Shown here: in pieces, positions 1 through 7,938 of the stretch
Position numbering within the stretch: position 1 is the first letter of the stretch
Layout: every line of letters starts with the position of its first letter
NCBI GenBank assembly: GCA_026710105.1
Contig: JAPORR010000106.1
Span: 1 to 39,934 of the forward strand
Direction of reading: 5' to 3'
From: Alphaproteobacteria bacterium
GTDB lineage: Bacteria; Pseudomonadota; Alphaproteobacteria; Bin95
DNA length: 39,934 nucleotides
Position numbers and translations under genes: made by a program
The notes under the pieces: model-generated
What the model was told of the DNA's origin: nothing
Databases searched by the model: none
What the model saw: the letters and a program-made list of their open reading frames with translations, nothing else

Positions 1-225
1 CGTCGTCTCCGCCTTCGTCGCCTTCGCCCAAGAGGATGCTGACAGCGCCTCCGCACAGTGGCGCCAGGTCGCCAACCAGCTCCGGACCAAGGTGCCGAAG
101 CTGGCCGCTCTCATGGACGAGGCACGACGTTCTCGCCTATATGACCTTCCCAGCCGCGCATCATCGGCACTCGACGAACCCCATGCCTCAATGGCGAAAT
201 CAAGCGGTGCACCAACACCCGGCTA
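1..225 (+). pseudogene. IS256-family (mutator) transposase remnant, C-terminal part, two frameshifts
   Basis: Three reading frames must be joined to recover a transposase C-terminus. Frame 2 (from base 2) reads FAQEDADSASAQWRQVANQL and LRTKVPKLAALMDEA. A shift near 125 moves to frame 3, which reads DVLAYMTFPAAH and HSTNP. A second shift near 183 moves to frame 1, which reads LNGEIKR. Together these match the order seen in IS256-type transposases (AQWRxVADQLRPxxPKLAxxxDEAExDVLAYMTFPxxH...HSTNPIERLNxEIKRR). The gene starts left of the window and its 3' end is lost near 225, so it is dead. The family call comes from recalled motifs, without a search. Confidence 0.75.
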
Positions 226-276
226 GGTGGCGAGCACTTCTATACTGACGGCGTTCCATCTTCCAAGGAAACGCCC

Positions 277-891
277 ATGCTCCGCCTCTACGATAACCAT
301 AAATCCGGGAACGGCTACAAGCTACGTCTCCTGCTTGCTCATCTGGGCCAGGCCTTCGAGCGTATCGAAGTCGATATCGACACGGGCGGGTCTCGCACAC
401 CCGCCTTCCTCCAGAAGAACCCCAACGGGCGTATCCCGGTGCTAGAACTCGAGGACGGGACCTGCCTCGCAGAGTCCAACGCCATCCTGTTCTACTTGGC
501 AGAGGGCACGCGTTTTCTGCCGTCGGACCGGCTCCTCCGCGCGCAGACCCTGCAATGGATGTTCTTCGAGCAATACAGCCACGAGCCCTTTATCGCAGTC
601 GTCCGCCACTGGCTTCATCTCGGCGCATTGACGGACCAGCAACGTGCACAGCTTCCGGCCAAGCGCGAGGGCGGCCATGCCGCGCTTGCCGTGATGGAAA
701 GTCATCTCGACGGGGCAGGCTGGTTCGGCGGCCCAGGCGTGACCATTGCCGACATTGCGCTCTACGCCTATACGCATGTTGCTGAGGAAGGAGGCTTCGA
801 CCTTGGCGCCTATCCCAATGTGCGCGCCTGGCTCGATCGGGTAGCGGCGGCACCAGGGCATGTTCCGATGGCACTTGAGGAGTTATCATGA
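277..891 (+). CDS. Glutathione S-transferase family protein
   Basis: This is a 204-residue soluble GST. The N-terminal thioredoxin-like half (about residues 1-80) has the start MLRLYDNHKSGNGYKLRLLL, with S10/N12 where the GSH-activating residue sits. It also has the cis-proline region NPNGRIPVLELEDG and the glutathione-contact ESNAILFYLAEG. The helical C-terminal half includes GPGVTIADIALYAY, matching the conserved GST N-capping box (T/S-x-x-D). The ATG at 277 has AAGGAAA about 8 bases upstream. The protein is expected to conjugate or reduce electrophiles in the cytosol; the substrate is unknown. It lies just after a transposase remnant and just before a cupin gene on the same strand, which may be co-transcribed. 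Confidence 0.92.
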   Translation: MLRLYDNHKSGNGYKLRLLLAHLGQAFERIEVDIDTGGSRTPAFLQKNPNGRIPVLELEDGTCLAESNAILFYLAEGTRFLPSDRLLRAQTLQWMFFEQYSHEPFIAVVRHWLHLGALTDQQRAQLPAKREGGHAALAVMESHLDGAGWFGGPGVTIADIALYAYTHVAEEGGFDLGAYPNVRAWLDRVAAAPGHVPMALEELS

Positions 892-931
892 AGGCGGATG
901 CAACCGAATCCGAGCGGCGAGGGAACCAAAG

Positions 932-1423
932 TTGACAAACGACAAGGCGAACGATAAGACACCAATCGCCATTGCAGCCGCTGATGTGCCGCCCCGGACA
1001 AAGCCATCCAATTACCCAGAGCCTTTCGCCGGCCGCATGGCGCGGCGGGAGAAAAGGCCGCTCGGCGATTTCTTCGGCCTGAAGAATTTCGGCGTGAACC
1101 TGACAAGGATTGCGCCAGGCGGCGAGTCCGCGCTGATGCACACACACAGCCGGCAGGACGAACTCGTCTATATACTGGAAGGCGAGGCCGTGCTGGCGAC
1201 CCCCTCCGGCGAAACCCGGCTTTCTCCCGGCATGTGCTCCGGCTTCCCAGCCCGCGGCGAAGCGCACCATATCCTCAACCGCAGCGACCAGGACCTGGTG
1301 CTTCTGGAGATCGGTGATCGGCCGGAAGGCGACGAGGGCAGCTATCCGCAGGATGACATCCAGGCCGTCATGGGTGCTGACGGCAAATGGCGCTTCACCC
1401 GAAAGGACGGCACACCCTATTGA
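932..1423 (+). CDS. Cupin-domain protein
   Basis: A single-domain cupin of about 163 residues. Cupin motif 1 is visible as GGESALMHTHSRQDELVYIL followed by EG, giving the HxH...E metal ligands. Motif 2 lies at GFPARGEAHHILNRSD, giving the last His ligand. The C-terminal GADGKWRFTRKDG is typical of small alphaproteobacterial cupins. The start is uncertain. The frame is open back to an ATG at 860 inside the GST gene, but TTG 932 has GAGGG upstream, avoids the overlap and gives a normal N-terminus (MTNDKANDK), so it is preferred. The role is unknown; the fold fits a metal-dependent enzyme or a small-ligand binder. It is convergent with the RidA gene downstream. Confidence 0.85.
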   Translation: MTNDKANDKTPIAIAAADVPPRTKPSNYPEPFAGRMARREKRPLGDFFGLKNFGVNLTRIAPGGESALMHTHSRQDELVYILEGEAVLATPSGETRLSPGMCSGFPARGEAHHILNRSDQDLVLLEIGDRPEGDEGSYPQDDIQAVMGADGKWRFTRKDGTPY

Positions 1424-1486
1424 GTCTGGATTCGCCAGATCTGTCGGGCGGGGGCTTTATCATGGCCGCCGGCCCGCAGGCGGGCT

Positions 1487-1873
1487 TCAACCCGTGCAGA
1501 CGGCGACCGCCTCGATCTCGACCTTGAGCGCCGGCATGGCAAGCGCACTCACCTCGACCAGGGTCGAGACCGGGAAATCGCCTGCGAAGAATTCCCGCCG
1601 GGCGCGCCACACCTCTTCGCGCCGCGAAATGTCGGTTACATAGATTACCAGCTTGACGACATCGCCCATCGACGCGCCGGCGGCCTCAAGCAATTTCGCG
1701 ATCTTGTCGAATACCGCCCACGCCTGCCCGTATTCGTCATCGGCCAAGATATCCCCACCATTGCGCGCGGTCATGCCCGCCACGAAAACCTGATTGCCCA
1801 CAACCAGACAATTCGACCAAGTCCGCGGGGGCGGTTCTGGTACTTCGGGATGAGTGATGCGCAGGGCCGGCAT
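1487..1873 (-). CDS. RidA family protein (YjgF/YER057c/UK114)
   Basis: At 128 residues it is the normal length for RidA proteins, which form trimers and hydrolyse reactive enamine/imine intermediates from PLP enzymes. Family features seen are NCLVVGNQVFVAGMTA near the N-terminus, a central KLLEAAGASMGDVVKLVIYV and the C-terminal PVSTLVEVSALAMPALKVEI. The Arg of the canonical 'R-x-x-x-E' catalytic region is not clear here, so it may be a non-archetypal Rid subgroup. It starts 14 bases after the nucleotide-sugar dehydrogenase stop, so it is probably the last gene of the minus-strand glycan operon. A role in that pathway is not implied by the family. Confidence 0.9.
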   Translation of the reverse strand: MPALRITHPEVPEPPPRTWSNCLVVGNQVFVAGMTARNGGDILADDEYGQAWAVFDKIAKLLEAAGASMGDVVKLVIYVTDISRREEVWRARREFFAGDFPVSTLVEVSALAMPALKVEIEAVAVCTG

Positions 1874-1887
1874 GGGCTTCTCCTCCG

Positions 1888-3219
1888 TCAGGCTTTGACG
1901 ATCCGCGCCCGGCGCGGGCGGTCATCATAGACATTGCGCGTATCCACGACGAGCGGGACCGCCGCCGCCAACCCCTCCCAATCAACGGCGTCGTGATCCG
2001 TTACCACGATGGCGGCGTCGAACCCGACGAGCGCATCCGCTGCCCCGTCAAGGGACGGTACGCCAGTAAGACCAGGATGAGCGCGGGTCGCGGGAAGTGC
2101 CGGCACATGGGGGTCGAAATAGGCGACTTCAGCCCCGCGGCGCGCTAGCAACTCCCAGAGGCGGAACGCTGGGCTTTCGCGCGTGTCGTCGATGTTCTTC
2201 TTGTAGGCGACGCCAACCAGCAGGATGCGGGTGCCGGCGAGGGGCGCAAGCGCCTCCTCCAGCCGGACAATCACACGTGCCGGCATTTCGGCGTTGATCT
2301 CGCCAGCAAGCTCGATGAAGCGGCTCGGCAGGCCAACGCTGCGCGCCTTCCAGGCGAGATAGAACGGATCAATGGGGATACAGTGGCCGCCCCAGCCGGG
2401 GCCTGGCCAGAAGGGCATGTAGCCGAAGGGTTTGGTGCCGGCGGCCGCGACCACTTCCCACACATCCACGCCCAACGCCGCATAGATGCCCTTGAGTTCG
2501 TTCACGAGCGCGATGTTGACGGCGCGGAAGACATTCTCGGTCAGTTTCGCCGCCTCCGCTGCCGCCGGCGAAGATACAGCATGCACTTTCGGGGCCACGG
2601 CTTCGTAGAGCGCGGAAGCAAGCGCCAGCGCCTCCGGACCGTCAGCACCTACGACGCGCGGAATGTGCCGCTCGCCGCTGCCAGGGGACTCGCGTTCGGG
2701 TGCATAGGCGAGAAAAAAATCGCGCCCGCTACGAAGCCCACCGGCCTCCAGTACAGGTTTGACAACCTCCTCGGTCGTGCCGGGCCAGGTGGTCGATTCC
2801 AGCACGACAAGCTGCCCCGGCCTGAGCGCAGCGGCAATGGCGCGGGCGCTCGCCTCGACGAAACGCAGGTCAGGCTCGCGGTTCGGCCCAAGCGGCGTCG
2901 GCACGCAAATCGCGATGGCATCAGCGTCGCGCAGGCGGATGAAATCTCCCGTCACCTCGAACCGCCCGCTTGCGGCCATCGCCGCAAGCTCACCATCGGC
3001 AACATCCATGATGTAGGAACGCGCGGCTGCCAGCAATGGTGGTTTTTCCGGATCGGTGTCAAAGCCGATGACCGAAAAGCCCGCCTCGTGAAAGGCGCGC
3101 GCCAGAGGCAGCCCCACATAGCCGAGCCCGATGACACCGATGCGGGCCCGACGGCTTTGCAGGCCGCGCCGCAGGGCGTCGAGGGGCGCCGCGTCCGTTC
3201 CCGACATTGCTTCGTCCAT
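1888..3219 (-). CDS. Nucleotide-sugar dehydrogenase (UDP-HexNAc/UDP-Glc 6-dehydrogenase superfamily)
   Basis: A 443-residue NAD-dependent enzyme that would oxidise a UDP-sugar at C6 to a uronic acid in the cytosol. The N-terminal Rossmann motif is GVIGLGYVGLPLA (about residue 28). Next come ESTTWPGTTEEVV (about 145) and the dimer/central helix KLTENVFRAVNIALVNEL. The catalytic Cys280 is in GWGGHCIPIDP. The C-terminal UDP-binding domain includes GVAYKKNIDDTRESP. The KLTENVFRAVNI and GGHCIPIDP wording is closer to UDP-GlcNAc/ManNAc dehydrogenases (WecC/WbpA/TviB) than to UDP-glucose dehydrogenase, but the substrate is inferred. ATG 3219 is chosen; the frame is open to 3282, but the extra residues look non-homologous. 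It probably supplies an activated uronic sugar to the upstream glycosyltransferases. Confidence 0.92.
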   Translation of the reverse strand: MDEAMSGTDAAPLDALRRGLQSRRARIGVIGLGYVGLPLARAFHEAGFSVIGFDTDPEKPPLLAAARSYIMDVADGELAAMAASGRFEVTGDFIRLRDADAIAICVPTPLGPNREPDLRFVEASARAIAAALRPGQLVVLESTTWPGTTEEVVKPVLEAGGLRSGRDFFLAYAPERESPGSGERHIPRVVGADGPEALALASALYEAVAPKVHAVSSPAAAEAAKLTENVFRAVNIALVNELKGIYAALGVDVWEVVAAAGTKPFGYMPFWPGPGWGGHCIPIDPFYLAWKARSVGLPSRFIELAGEINAEMPARVIVRLEEALAPLAGTRILLVGVAYKKNIDDTRESPAFRLWELLARRGAEVAYFDPHVPALPATRAHPGLTGVPSLDGAADALVGFDAAIVVTDHDAVDWEGLAAAVPLVVDTRNVYDDRPRRARIVKA

Positions 3220-3278
3220 GAAACACCACTTCTTCTTCCGAGAACCCTCGACCGCGACGGGTTCCGGGTCAAGGCATG

Positions 3279-3989
3279 TCACGCCGGCCAGAACGTCGCC
3301 GGGTCCCGCCAGCAGGCCCGGGGGTGGGTGGTGATAAAACGCGCGAGGTCACGGAAGAAGACGAAGCTCCGTGCGTCGGCGACAAGATGATGCGAGAGGA
3401 TGCCGGTCGGCTCGCTCCAGTCGACCCGCCCCAGGCGCCGGGCACGGAGATGGGTAGCAATGTCGTCCAGCGTCCCGGCTTCACCGCGGAAGCAGCGACG
3501 CGCGCGCCATGCGACCGGATCGACATGAGTATTGGTCTCGAAGGCGCTCCAGCGCGGGCGGAAGACCGAGAGACCCTGCCAGCCGGCAGCCGGCAGCCGT
3601 GCCGCCAGCACTGGGGCGATCCGGTTCCACGGCGGGACGATCACCGGCAGGAAGCGTGCGCCGTAAAGCGTCTGCAGCCGTTCGCGACCGGCTTCAAGCT
3701 CTGCCAGCATAGGTTCGCAACAGCGGTGAGGGCCAAACTCCGCCTTCTTCTCCGCCTGCCCGGCATGGTTTCGGTGCCGCCATCCGTGCTGGAGGATCGT
3801 GCCCGGCAGATCGCCATCCGCCCGGGCGGGAATGACGGCAAGCGCGAAGGGAATACCCTCAAGGGCCTCGACCAGCCGCTCCAGCGCAGATGTCCAGGCC
3901 TCTGCGTCGTCGTCGCGCCACCAGAACTCGGCCGGTTTCGCCCAGAGGTCGAGCTCGTCGGACAGCGCCTGCCACGGGTCAACAGCCAT
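3279..3989 (-). CDS. Polysaccharide-deacetylase-like (NodB-type) protein
   Basis: A 236-residue protein with the three landmarks of carbohydrate esterase family 4-like enzymes. These are an Asp motif FWWRDDDA (about residue 19), a His motif HGWRHRNHA giving the metal ligands, and PPWNRIAP, which corresponds to the R-x-P-W motif. The His motif differs from the usual H-S/T-x-x-H, so the substrate may be unusual. There is no signal peptide; the N-terminus is MAVDPWQALSDELDL, so it should be cytosolic, unlike many CE4 enzymes. The start at 3989 overlaps the stop of the upstream MurG-like gene by 11 bases; a longer open frame to 4283 lies inside that gene and is rejected. It likely deacetylates a sugar or lipid-linked precursor of the operon's glycan. 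Confidence 0.82.
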   Translation of the reverse strand: MAVDPWQALSDELDLWAKPAEFWWRDDDAEAWTSALERLVEALEGIPFALAVIPARADGDLPGTILQHGWRHRNHAGQAEKKAEFGPHRCCEPMLAELEAGRERLQTLYGARFLPVIVPPWNRIAPVLAARLPAAGWQGLSVFRPRWSAFETNTHVDPVAWRARRCFRGEAGTLDDIATHLRARRLGRVDWSEPTGILSHHLVADARSFVFFRDLARFITTHPRACWRDPATFWPA

Positions 3990-5106
3990 GAAGGCCCTGC
4001 AACAGCCGGATGGTTGTCGGGATGCCGCCCAGGTCGATGCCGGCTGCGGATAGCGGAGGGCCAGCGAGCGCCCGGTCGATCGCCGCGGCGAGGCTGTCGG
4101 GCGCCAGCTTGTCCTCGGCCACGACCTGCAGTCCCCCCCTCTCGGCCAGCGCATGAGCACGCAGCGTCTGCTCGCTTTCATGGCCACCGGCATAAGGTGC
4201 GACGACGGCACGGAGCCCAGCCGCCAGCACCTCCATGACCGTATTGTAGCCGCCTTGGGAGATCGAGAGATGCGCGCGGGCAAGCAGCGCCTGGAAGTCA
4301 GGCCGGGCCCGCTCGACGATCACACCCGAAGGCGCGGCCCGCATGAGATCGGAGAACACCACCTGCGGCAACCCTTCACCGACCAGGAACCGCCAGCGCC
4401 AGTCGCGGGCGTCCGAGAGCGGGCGGGCGGCAAGCGCGGTACGCAGCAGCAGCTCGCCCACCGCCCCACCGCCAGCGGAGACTAGGACCTCCCCCTCCCC
4501 GCCGCCGGGAGACGGTCCGGCCCGGTCTACCGTGTAGCCGGTATAGCGGACGAGCGACTCAATGCCCTCAAGGCCGGGAAAGGTCGCATCGAAGGGTACG
4601 AATGCCGGGTCCCCATGAACCAGCACCAGATCGTACCAGCGTTGCACGCGCTCCAGCATCTCCGCGATGCGCTCGGGCTTGTCGGGCTTGACCAAGATAT
4701 CACGCACCGATGAGACGATCATGCAGCCATCGGCCTTCGCCCGAACCAGCAGAGGCTCCAGCTCAAAACGCAATTGCCGCCGGCCAAAGGGGAAAAGCTC
4801 CGTCACTAGTACATCCGGCCGGGCCGCGTCATAGGCTTCGAACAGAACTGCCCGGCGTCTATCACGCCAGCCATCGTCGATGGGGCAGTCCCGTTCGTCT
4901 ACCAGTTGCTTGAAGTAGCGGTCCACGGCGCGCACCGGCGGAAGCTGTACCAGCGTCGCACCGCCAGGGTCGGCGCCGGGCAGTGGCAGACCACCCGAAG
5001 CCACGGCCGTTTCGATCCCGGCCGCGGCTGCCGCCCGCGACAGCGACAGCGTGCGCCGCAAATGGCCGATGCCGAGCAGGTGCTGAACCCAAAAGAAGAC
5101 CCTCAT
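3979..5106 (-). CDS. MurG-like (GT28 C-terminal fold) glycosyltransferase, copy 2
   Basis: A 375-residue GT-B fold glycosyltransferase. The N-terminus MRVFFWVQHLLGIGHLRR has the glycine-rich loop and GHLRR motif shared with the second MurG-like enzyme at 7935-9140. A middle segment, VSSVRDILVKPDKPER, parallels LGLRDIMDEPE there. The C-terminal nucleotide-sugar site shows VSAGGGAVGE and ISQGGYNTVMEVLAAGLRAV. The family resembles the predicted glycosyltransferases of COG4671; donor and acceptor are unknown. No membrane segment is seen. Its start overlaps the phosphatase stop by 4 bases (ATGA), so the two are translationally coupled. Confidence 0.85.
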   Translation of the reverse strand: MRVFFWVQHLLGIGHLRRTLSLSRAAAAAGIETAVASGGLPLPGADPGGATLVQLPPVRAVDRYFKQLVDERDCPIDDGWRDRRRAVLFEAYDAARPDVLVTELFPFGRRQLRFELEPLLVRAKADGCMIVSSVRDILVKPDKPERIAEMLERVQRWYDLVLVHGDPAFVPFDATFPGLEGIESLVRYTGYTVDRAGPSPGGGEGEVLVSAGGGAVGELLLRTALAARPLSDARDWRWRFLVGEGLPQVVFSDLMRAAPSGVIVERARPDFQALLARAHLSISQGGYNTVMEVLAAGLRAVVAPYAGGHESEQTLRAHALAERGGLQVVAEDKLAPDSLAAAIDRALAGPPLSAAGIDLGGIPTTIRLLQGLHGC

Positions 5107-5690
5107 CGAAAGGCCTGCACATCAAGGCTGCGAAGCCGCAGCCGGCCTTCGGCTTGGATTTCGAATAGATGCGCCGCCGGCGAGGAAAGCGCACATGGCG
5201 GGCGCTCCCGCATGTCCCATCCGGCCGCGGCGGCGTAAAGCGCGCGCAGCACGCCGCGATGCGCGACCACAACCATCGGCCGGCGGCCACGCGCGATCCC
5301 CGCAAGCCAGGGAGCGAGGCGGCGCTGGACCATGCGCGGGCTTTCCCCGCCTGGCGGCCTGAAATCAAGCCCGCGCGCCTCGTTCGCCGCCATGATGGGG
5401 CCGAGTTCGACACGTAGCTCCGCAAGCCGCCGACCTTCCCAGCCGCCCCAGTCCATCTCAATCAGCGCCGACGCGCAAGGGACTGCGCCGCCGGCCAGAA
5501 TGGCCGCCGTGCGCCGTGCGCGAGCGAGTGGACTCGCCGCCCAGTCGAAGGCGGAGAACGCCGGCGGCAGCTTCCAGCCCGCGACCGTCGCCACGCCTTC
5601 AGCGTCCAGAGGGATGTCGCGGCGCCCTTGCAAGCGGCGTTCACGGTTCCAGGGCGTGGGCCCATGGCGGATGACGGCCAACAGGGTCAC
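5103..5690 (-). CDS. Histidine phosphatase superfamily (phosphoglycerate-mutase-like) protein
   Basis: 195 residues. The catalytic motif is VIRHGPTPWNRERRLQG, with the phospho-accepting His in RHG. SPLARARRTAAIL supplies the second Arg, the acid region is IEMDWGGWEGR, and VAHRGVLRAL holds the second catalytic His. This is the full branch-1 histidine phosphatase set. GTG 5690 is the start, overlapping the upstream glycosyltransferase stop as GTGA; a longer open frame to 6026 is rejected because it runs through that gene. Within a glycosyltransferase operon it could dephosphorylate a sugar-phosphate or lipid-phosphate intermediate, but that is inference. Confidence 0.88.
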   Translation of the reverse strand: MTLLAVIRHGPTPWNRERRLQGRRDIPLDAEGVATVAGWKLPPAFSAFDWAASPLARARRTAAILAGGAVPCASALIEMDWGGWEGRRLAELRVELGPIMAANEARGLDFRPPGGESPRMVQRRLAPWLAGIARGRRPMVVVAHRGVLRALYAAAAGWDMRERPPCALSSPAAHLFEIQAEGRLRLRSLDVQAFR

Positions 5691-6733
5691 GCCAGTACCG
5701 CCGCGGCTTGCGTGATGTCGTGGCGTGCCAGCACGCGCGCTCGGGCCGCCCGGCCCATCGCGCGCCGGCGGGCGGGGTCTGTCAGCAGAGCGCGCAGGCA
5801 ACCGGCGAAGGCACCCACATCGCCCGGCACCGCCAGCAGCCCGGTTTCGCCATGCGCCACCACCGCCGGCACACCGTCGGTCGCCGCCGCCACGACCGGA
5901 AGGCCAGCGGCCGCGGCCTCTAGCATGGCCATGCCGATGGCCTCGCGCTCCGCCGGCCAGACGAAGAGATCCGCACTTGCCAGAATCGCCGGCAGCTCCG
6001 CCTCGTTCCGCTGGCCAAGCCAGCAAATACGCCGCCCGCCCGGCAGCGCCGCCTGCACCTGCGCGCGCGCCGGGCCGTCGCCGACCACGAGCAGCCGCCA
6101 GGGCAAGTCGTCCAGCGCCGCCAGAGCCCTGCCCAGACGGCGGTAGGAGGCGAGCTTCGCACCTTCGCGCATCATTGCGACCGTCACCAGCAAAGGCGGT
6201 TCGCCCCGGCCAACCCCGGCCCGCCAGGCGGAGGCATCCAGGAACGGCGCCAGGTCGATGAGGCGGTCCGGCGCGGCCAGCGGCGCGAGACAGGCGCGAT
6301 CATTGGGGTTAAGGCAAAACAGCCGGTCGGCGCGGGCAATGGCGTCGACGACGGCCCGGTGCCCGATGTCCCACGGGCCGCCGGCGCGCTTCGGGGCATG
6401 GGAGGCTTCCGCTACCCAGTAGGCCGCCCCGCGCACCCCCGCCAGCCGGGGCCCTAGCCAGTCCGGCGCCTTGTAGTAGAGGTGATAGGTAAACCAAGCG
6501 TCGAAGGCTGGTAAGCGTGCCTCCAGGCGAGTGGCAAGCCTGCCACCGAGCGCCTGTAGGCGCTGTTGGCGGCTAGTATCGCCCCACTTGTCGAGCGAGC
6601 GGAAACGCGCAGCGAGGAAGGGGTCGTGTCCAGCGGCCTGAAGCGCACGCAGGAAGAGCCGCGCAATGCCCCTTTCGCCCGAGGGCACGGGATGGTCGGG
6701 CGGCTTCAGCGGCGCATAGAACGCAATGCGCAT
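5687..6733 (-). CDS. Glycosyltransferase family 4 (GT-B)
   Basis: 348 residues. The N-terminus is MRIAFYAPLKPPDHPVPSGE, a GT4-like first strand and loop. The C-terminal donor-binding half contains LLVVGDGPARAQVQ, ICWLGQRNEAELPAILASAD and the signature WPAEREAIGMAMLEAAAAGL, where the E-x7-E motif is visible. HGETGLLAVPGD follows. No transmembrane segment is seen, so it is cytosolic or peripheral. It overlaps the upstream GT4 gene by 28 bases and the downstream phosphatase by 4. The sugar donor cannot be read from sequence. Confidence 0.9.
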   Translation of the reverse strand: MRIAFYAPLKPPDHPVPSGERGIARLFLRALQAAGHDPFLAARFRSLDKWGDTSRQQRLQALGGRLATRLEARLPAFDAWFTYHLYYKAPDWLGPRLAGVRGAAYWVAEASHAPKRAGGPWDIGHRAVVDAIARADRLFCLNPNDRACLAPLAAPDRLIDLAPFLDASAWRAGVGRGEPPLLVTVAMMREGAKLASYRRLGRALAALDDLPWRLLVVGDGPARAQVQAALPGGRRICWLGQRNEAELPAILASADLFVWPAEREAIGMAMLEAAAAGLPVVAAATDGVPAVVAHGETGLLAVPGDVGAFAGCLRALLTDPARRRAMGRAARARVLARHDITQAAAVLA

Positions 6734-7938
6734 GGAGCCGGCCCGAAGCGTGCGGCAAGACGGTCGATACCGGCCTCGAAGGAAAAGGCCGTGCGGACAC
6801 GCGCGCAGGCCGCCCGGCCCATGGCGGCCCTCTCCGCCGGATTGCGGATGAGCGTCGCGAGCGCCGCCGCGAGCGCCTGCGGGTCCTCCGGTTCCACAAG
6901 CAGGCCGGTTTCGCCAGGGCTCACGAATTCGGGCACGGCTGAGACCCGCGTCGAAACGGCGGGCAGGCCCTGCGAGGCCGCCTCCATCAGCACATTGGGC
7001 AGGCCGTCGCGGTCGCCATCGGGGGCGATCCGGCAGGCAAGCGCGAACAGGTCGGCCTGGCGTAATTCTTCCACCACCCTGTCCTGCGGCTGCGCTCCGA
7101 GGAAGACCGCTGGCAGGTCGGCCGCCGCCTGCTTCAGCCGCCCAGCGAGCTTGCCGCCGCCGATATGCACGAAGCGCCAGTGCAGCTCCGGCGGCAAGAG
7201 GCGTAGCGCGGCGAGCAGGACATCATAGCCCTTCTTTTCCACCGCGCGCCCGACCGATGCGATGACCACGGGCCGCGCCGGGTCGCTGCCGTCATGCGCC
7301 CCGCGCTCCGGCGGCGGCGGGAAACGGCCCAGATCGAGGCCGTGATAGACAAGCGTCACCCTTTCCGGCTGAGGCGTGAGAGATGCCAGATGCTCCGCGC
7401 CAGCGGCCGTGCAGGTCACAAGCCATTCGCATGCGGCGAGCTTTTCGCGCGTCTCCCATTGGGGGGTGGTCCAAATGTCCTTGGCATGTGCCGAACAGGA
7501 CCAGGGCAGGCCGGTCATCAGGCTCGCATAGCGGGCGACCGAGGCGGGCGTGTGGAGGAAATGGACATGGAAGCGCGTGACGTCGTCTGGCAATTCAGCC
7601 ACCAGCACCGCAGCCTGGGCGAAGCGTCGCGCCCGGTTCAACGTCGGGTCGCGCCGCCAGTCCCGCAGCCAGACAGCGCGCGCGGCCCTGTAACCAGGCA
7701 GGCGCCGCGCCAGCCGCCAGCCACGCCAGACCCGCCGCGGCTCCTCATGCACATATTCCGGCAGATAGTGGACCGGGGCGGCAATCTGTTCATGCATCGC
7801 ATGGCGGGTCGGATCGGTCGGGTGGCGCAGCGAGATGATGCGCTGGGCTACACCGCGTTCCTCCAGGCCCAGGATTTCCTGCGCGATGAAGGTCTCCGAG
7901 AGGCGCGGATAGCCCTTGACGATGACCGCGACGGTCAA
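6706..7938 (-). CDS. Glycosyltransferase family 4 (colanic-acid/exopolysaccharide type)
   Basis: 410 residues. MTVAVIVKGYPRLSETFIA is the N-terminus typical of exopolysaccharide GT4 enzymes ('YPRLSETFI'). The central FHVHFLHTPASVARYAS is followed by SAHAKDIW. The donor half has ASVGRAVEKKGYDVLLAALR, then DGDRDGLPNVLMEAASQGLP with the E-x7-E region, then SPGETGLLVEPEDP. The start overlaps the upstream MurG-like gene by 4 bases (ATGA). This places it in the core of the operon, probably adding one sugar of an exopolysaccharide or glycolipid. Confidence 0.92.
   Translation of the reverse strand: MTVAVIVKGYPRLSETFIAQEILGLEERGVAQRIISLRHPTDPTRHAMHEQIAAPVHYLPEYVHEEPRRVWRGWRLARRLPGYRAARAVWLRDWRRDPTLNRARRFAQAAVLVAELPDDVTRFHVHFLHTPASVARYASLMTGLPWSCSAHAKDIWTTPQWETREKLAACEWLVTCTAAGAEHLASLTPQPERVTLVYHGLDLGRFPPPPERGAHDGSDPARPVVIASVGRAVEKKGYDVLLAALRLLPPELHWRFVHIGGGKLAGRLKQAAADLPAVFLGAQPQDRVVEELRQADLFALACRIAPDGDRDGLPNVLMEAASQGLPAVSTRVSAVPEFVSPGETGLLVEPEDPQALAAALATLIRNPAERAAMGRAACARVRTAFSFEAGIDRLAARFGPAPCALRSMRR

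Noticed and set aside
1472-1485. GCCCGC-AG-GCGGGC as a terminator between cupin and RidA genes
   Set aside because: The 2-base loop cannot form a good hairpin at full stem and no U-tract follows; a chance palindrome in GC-rich DNA is as likely.
2383-3390. 335-residue plus-strand open frame
   Set aside because: Antisense to the nucleotide-sugar dehydrogenase, which has full family motifs.
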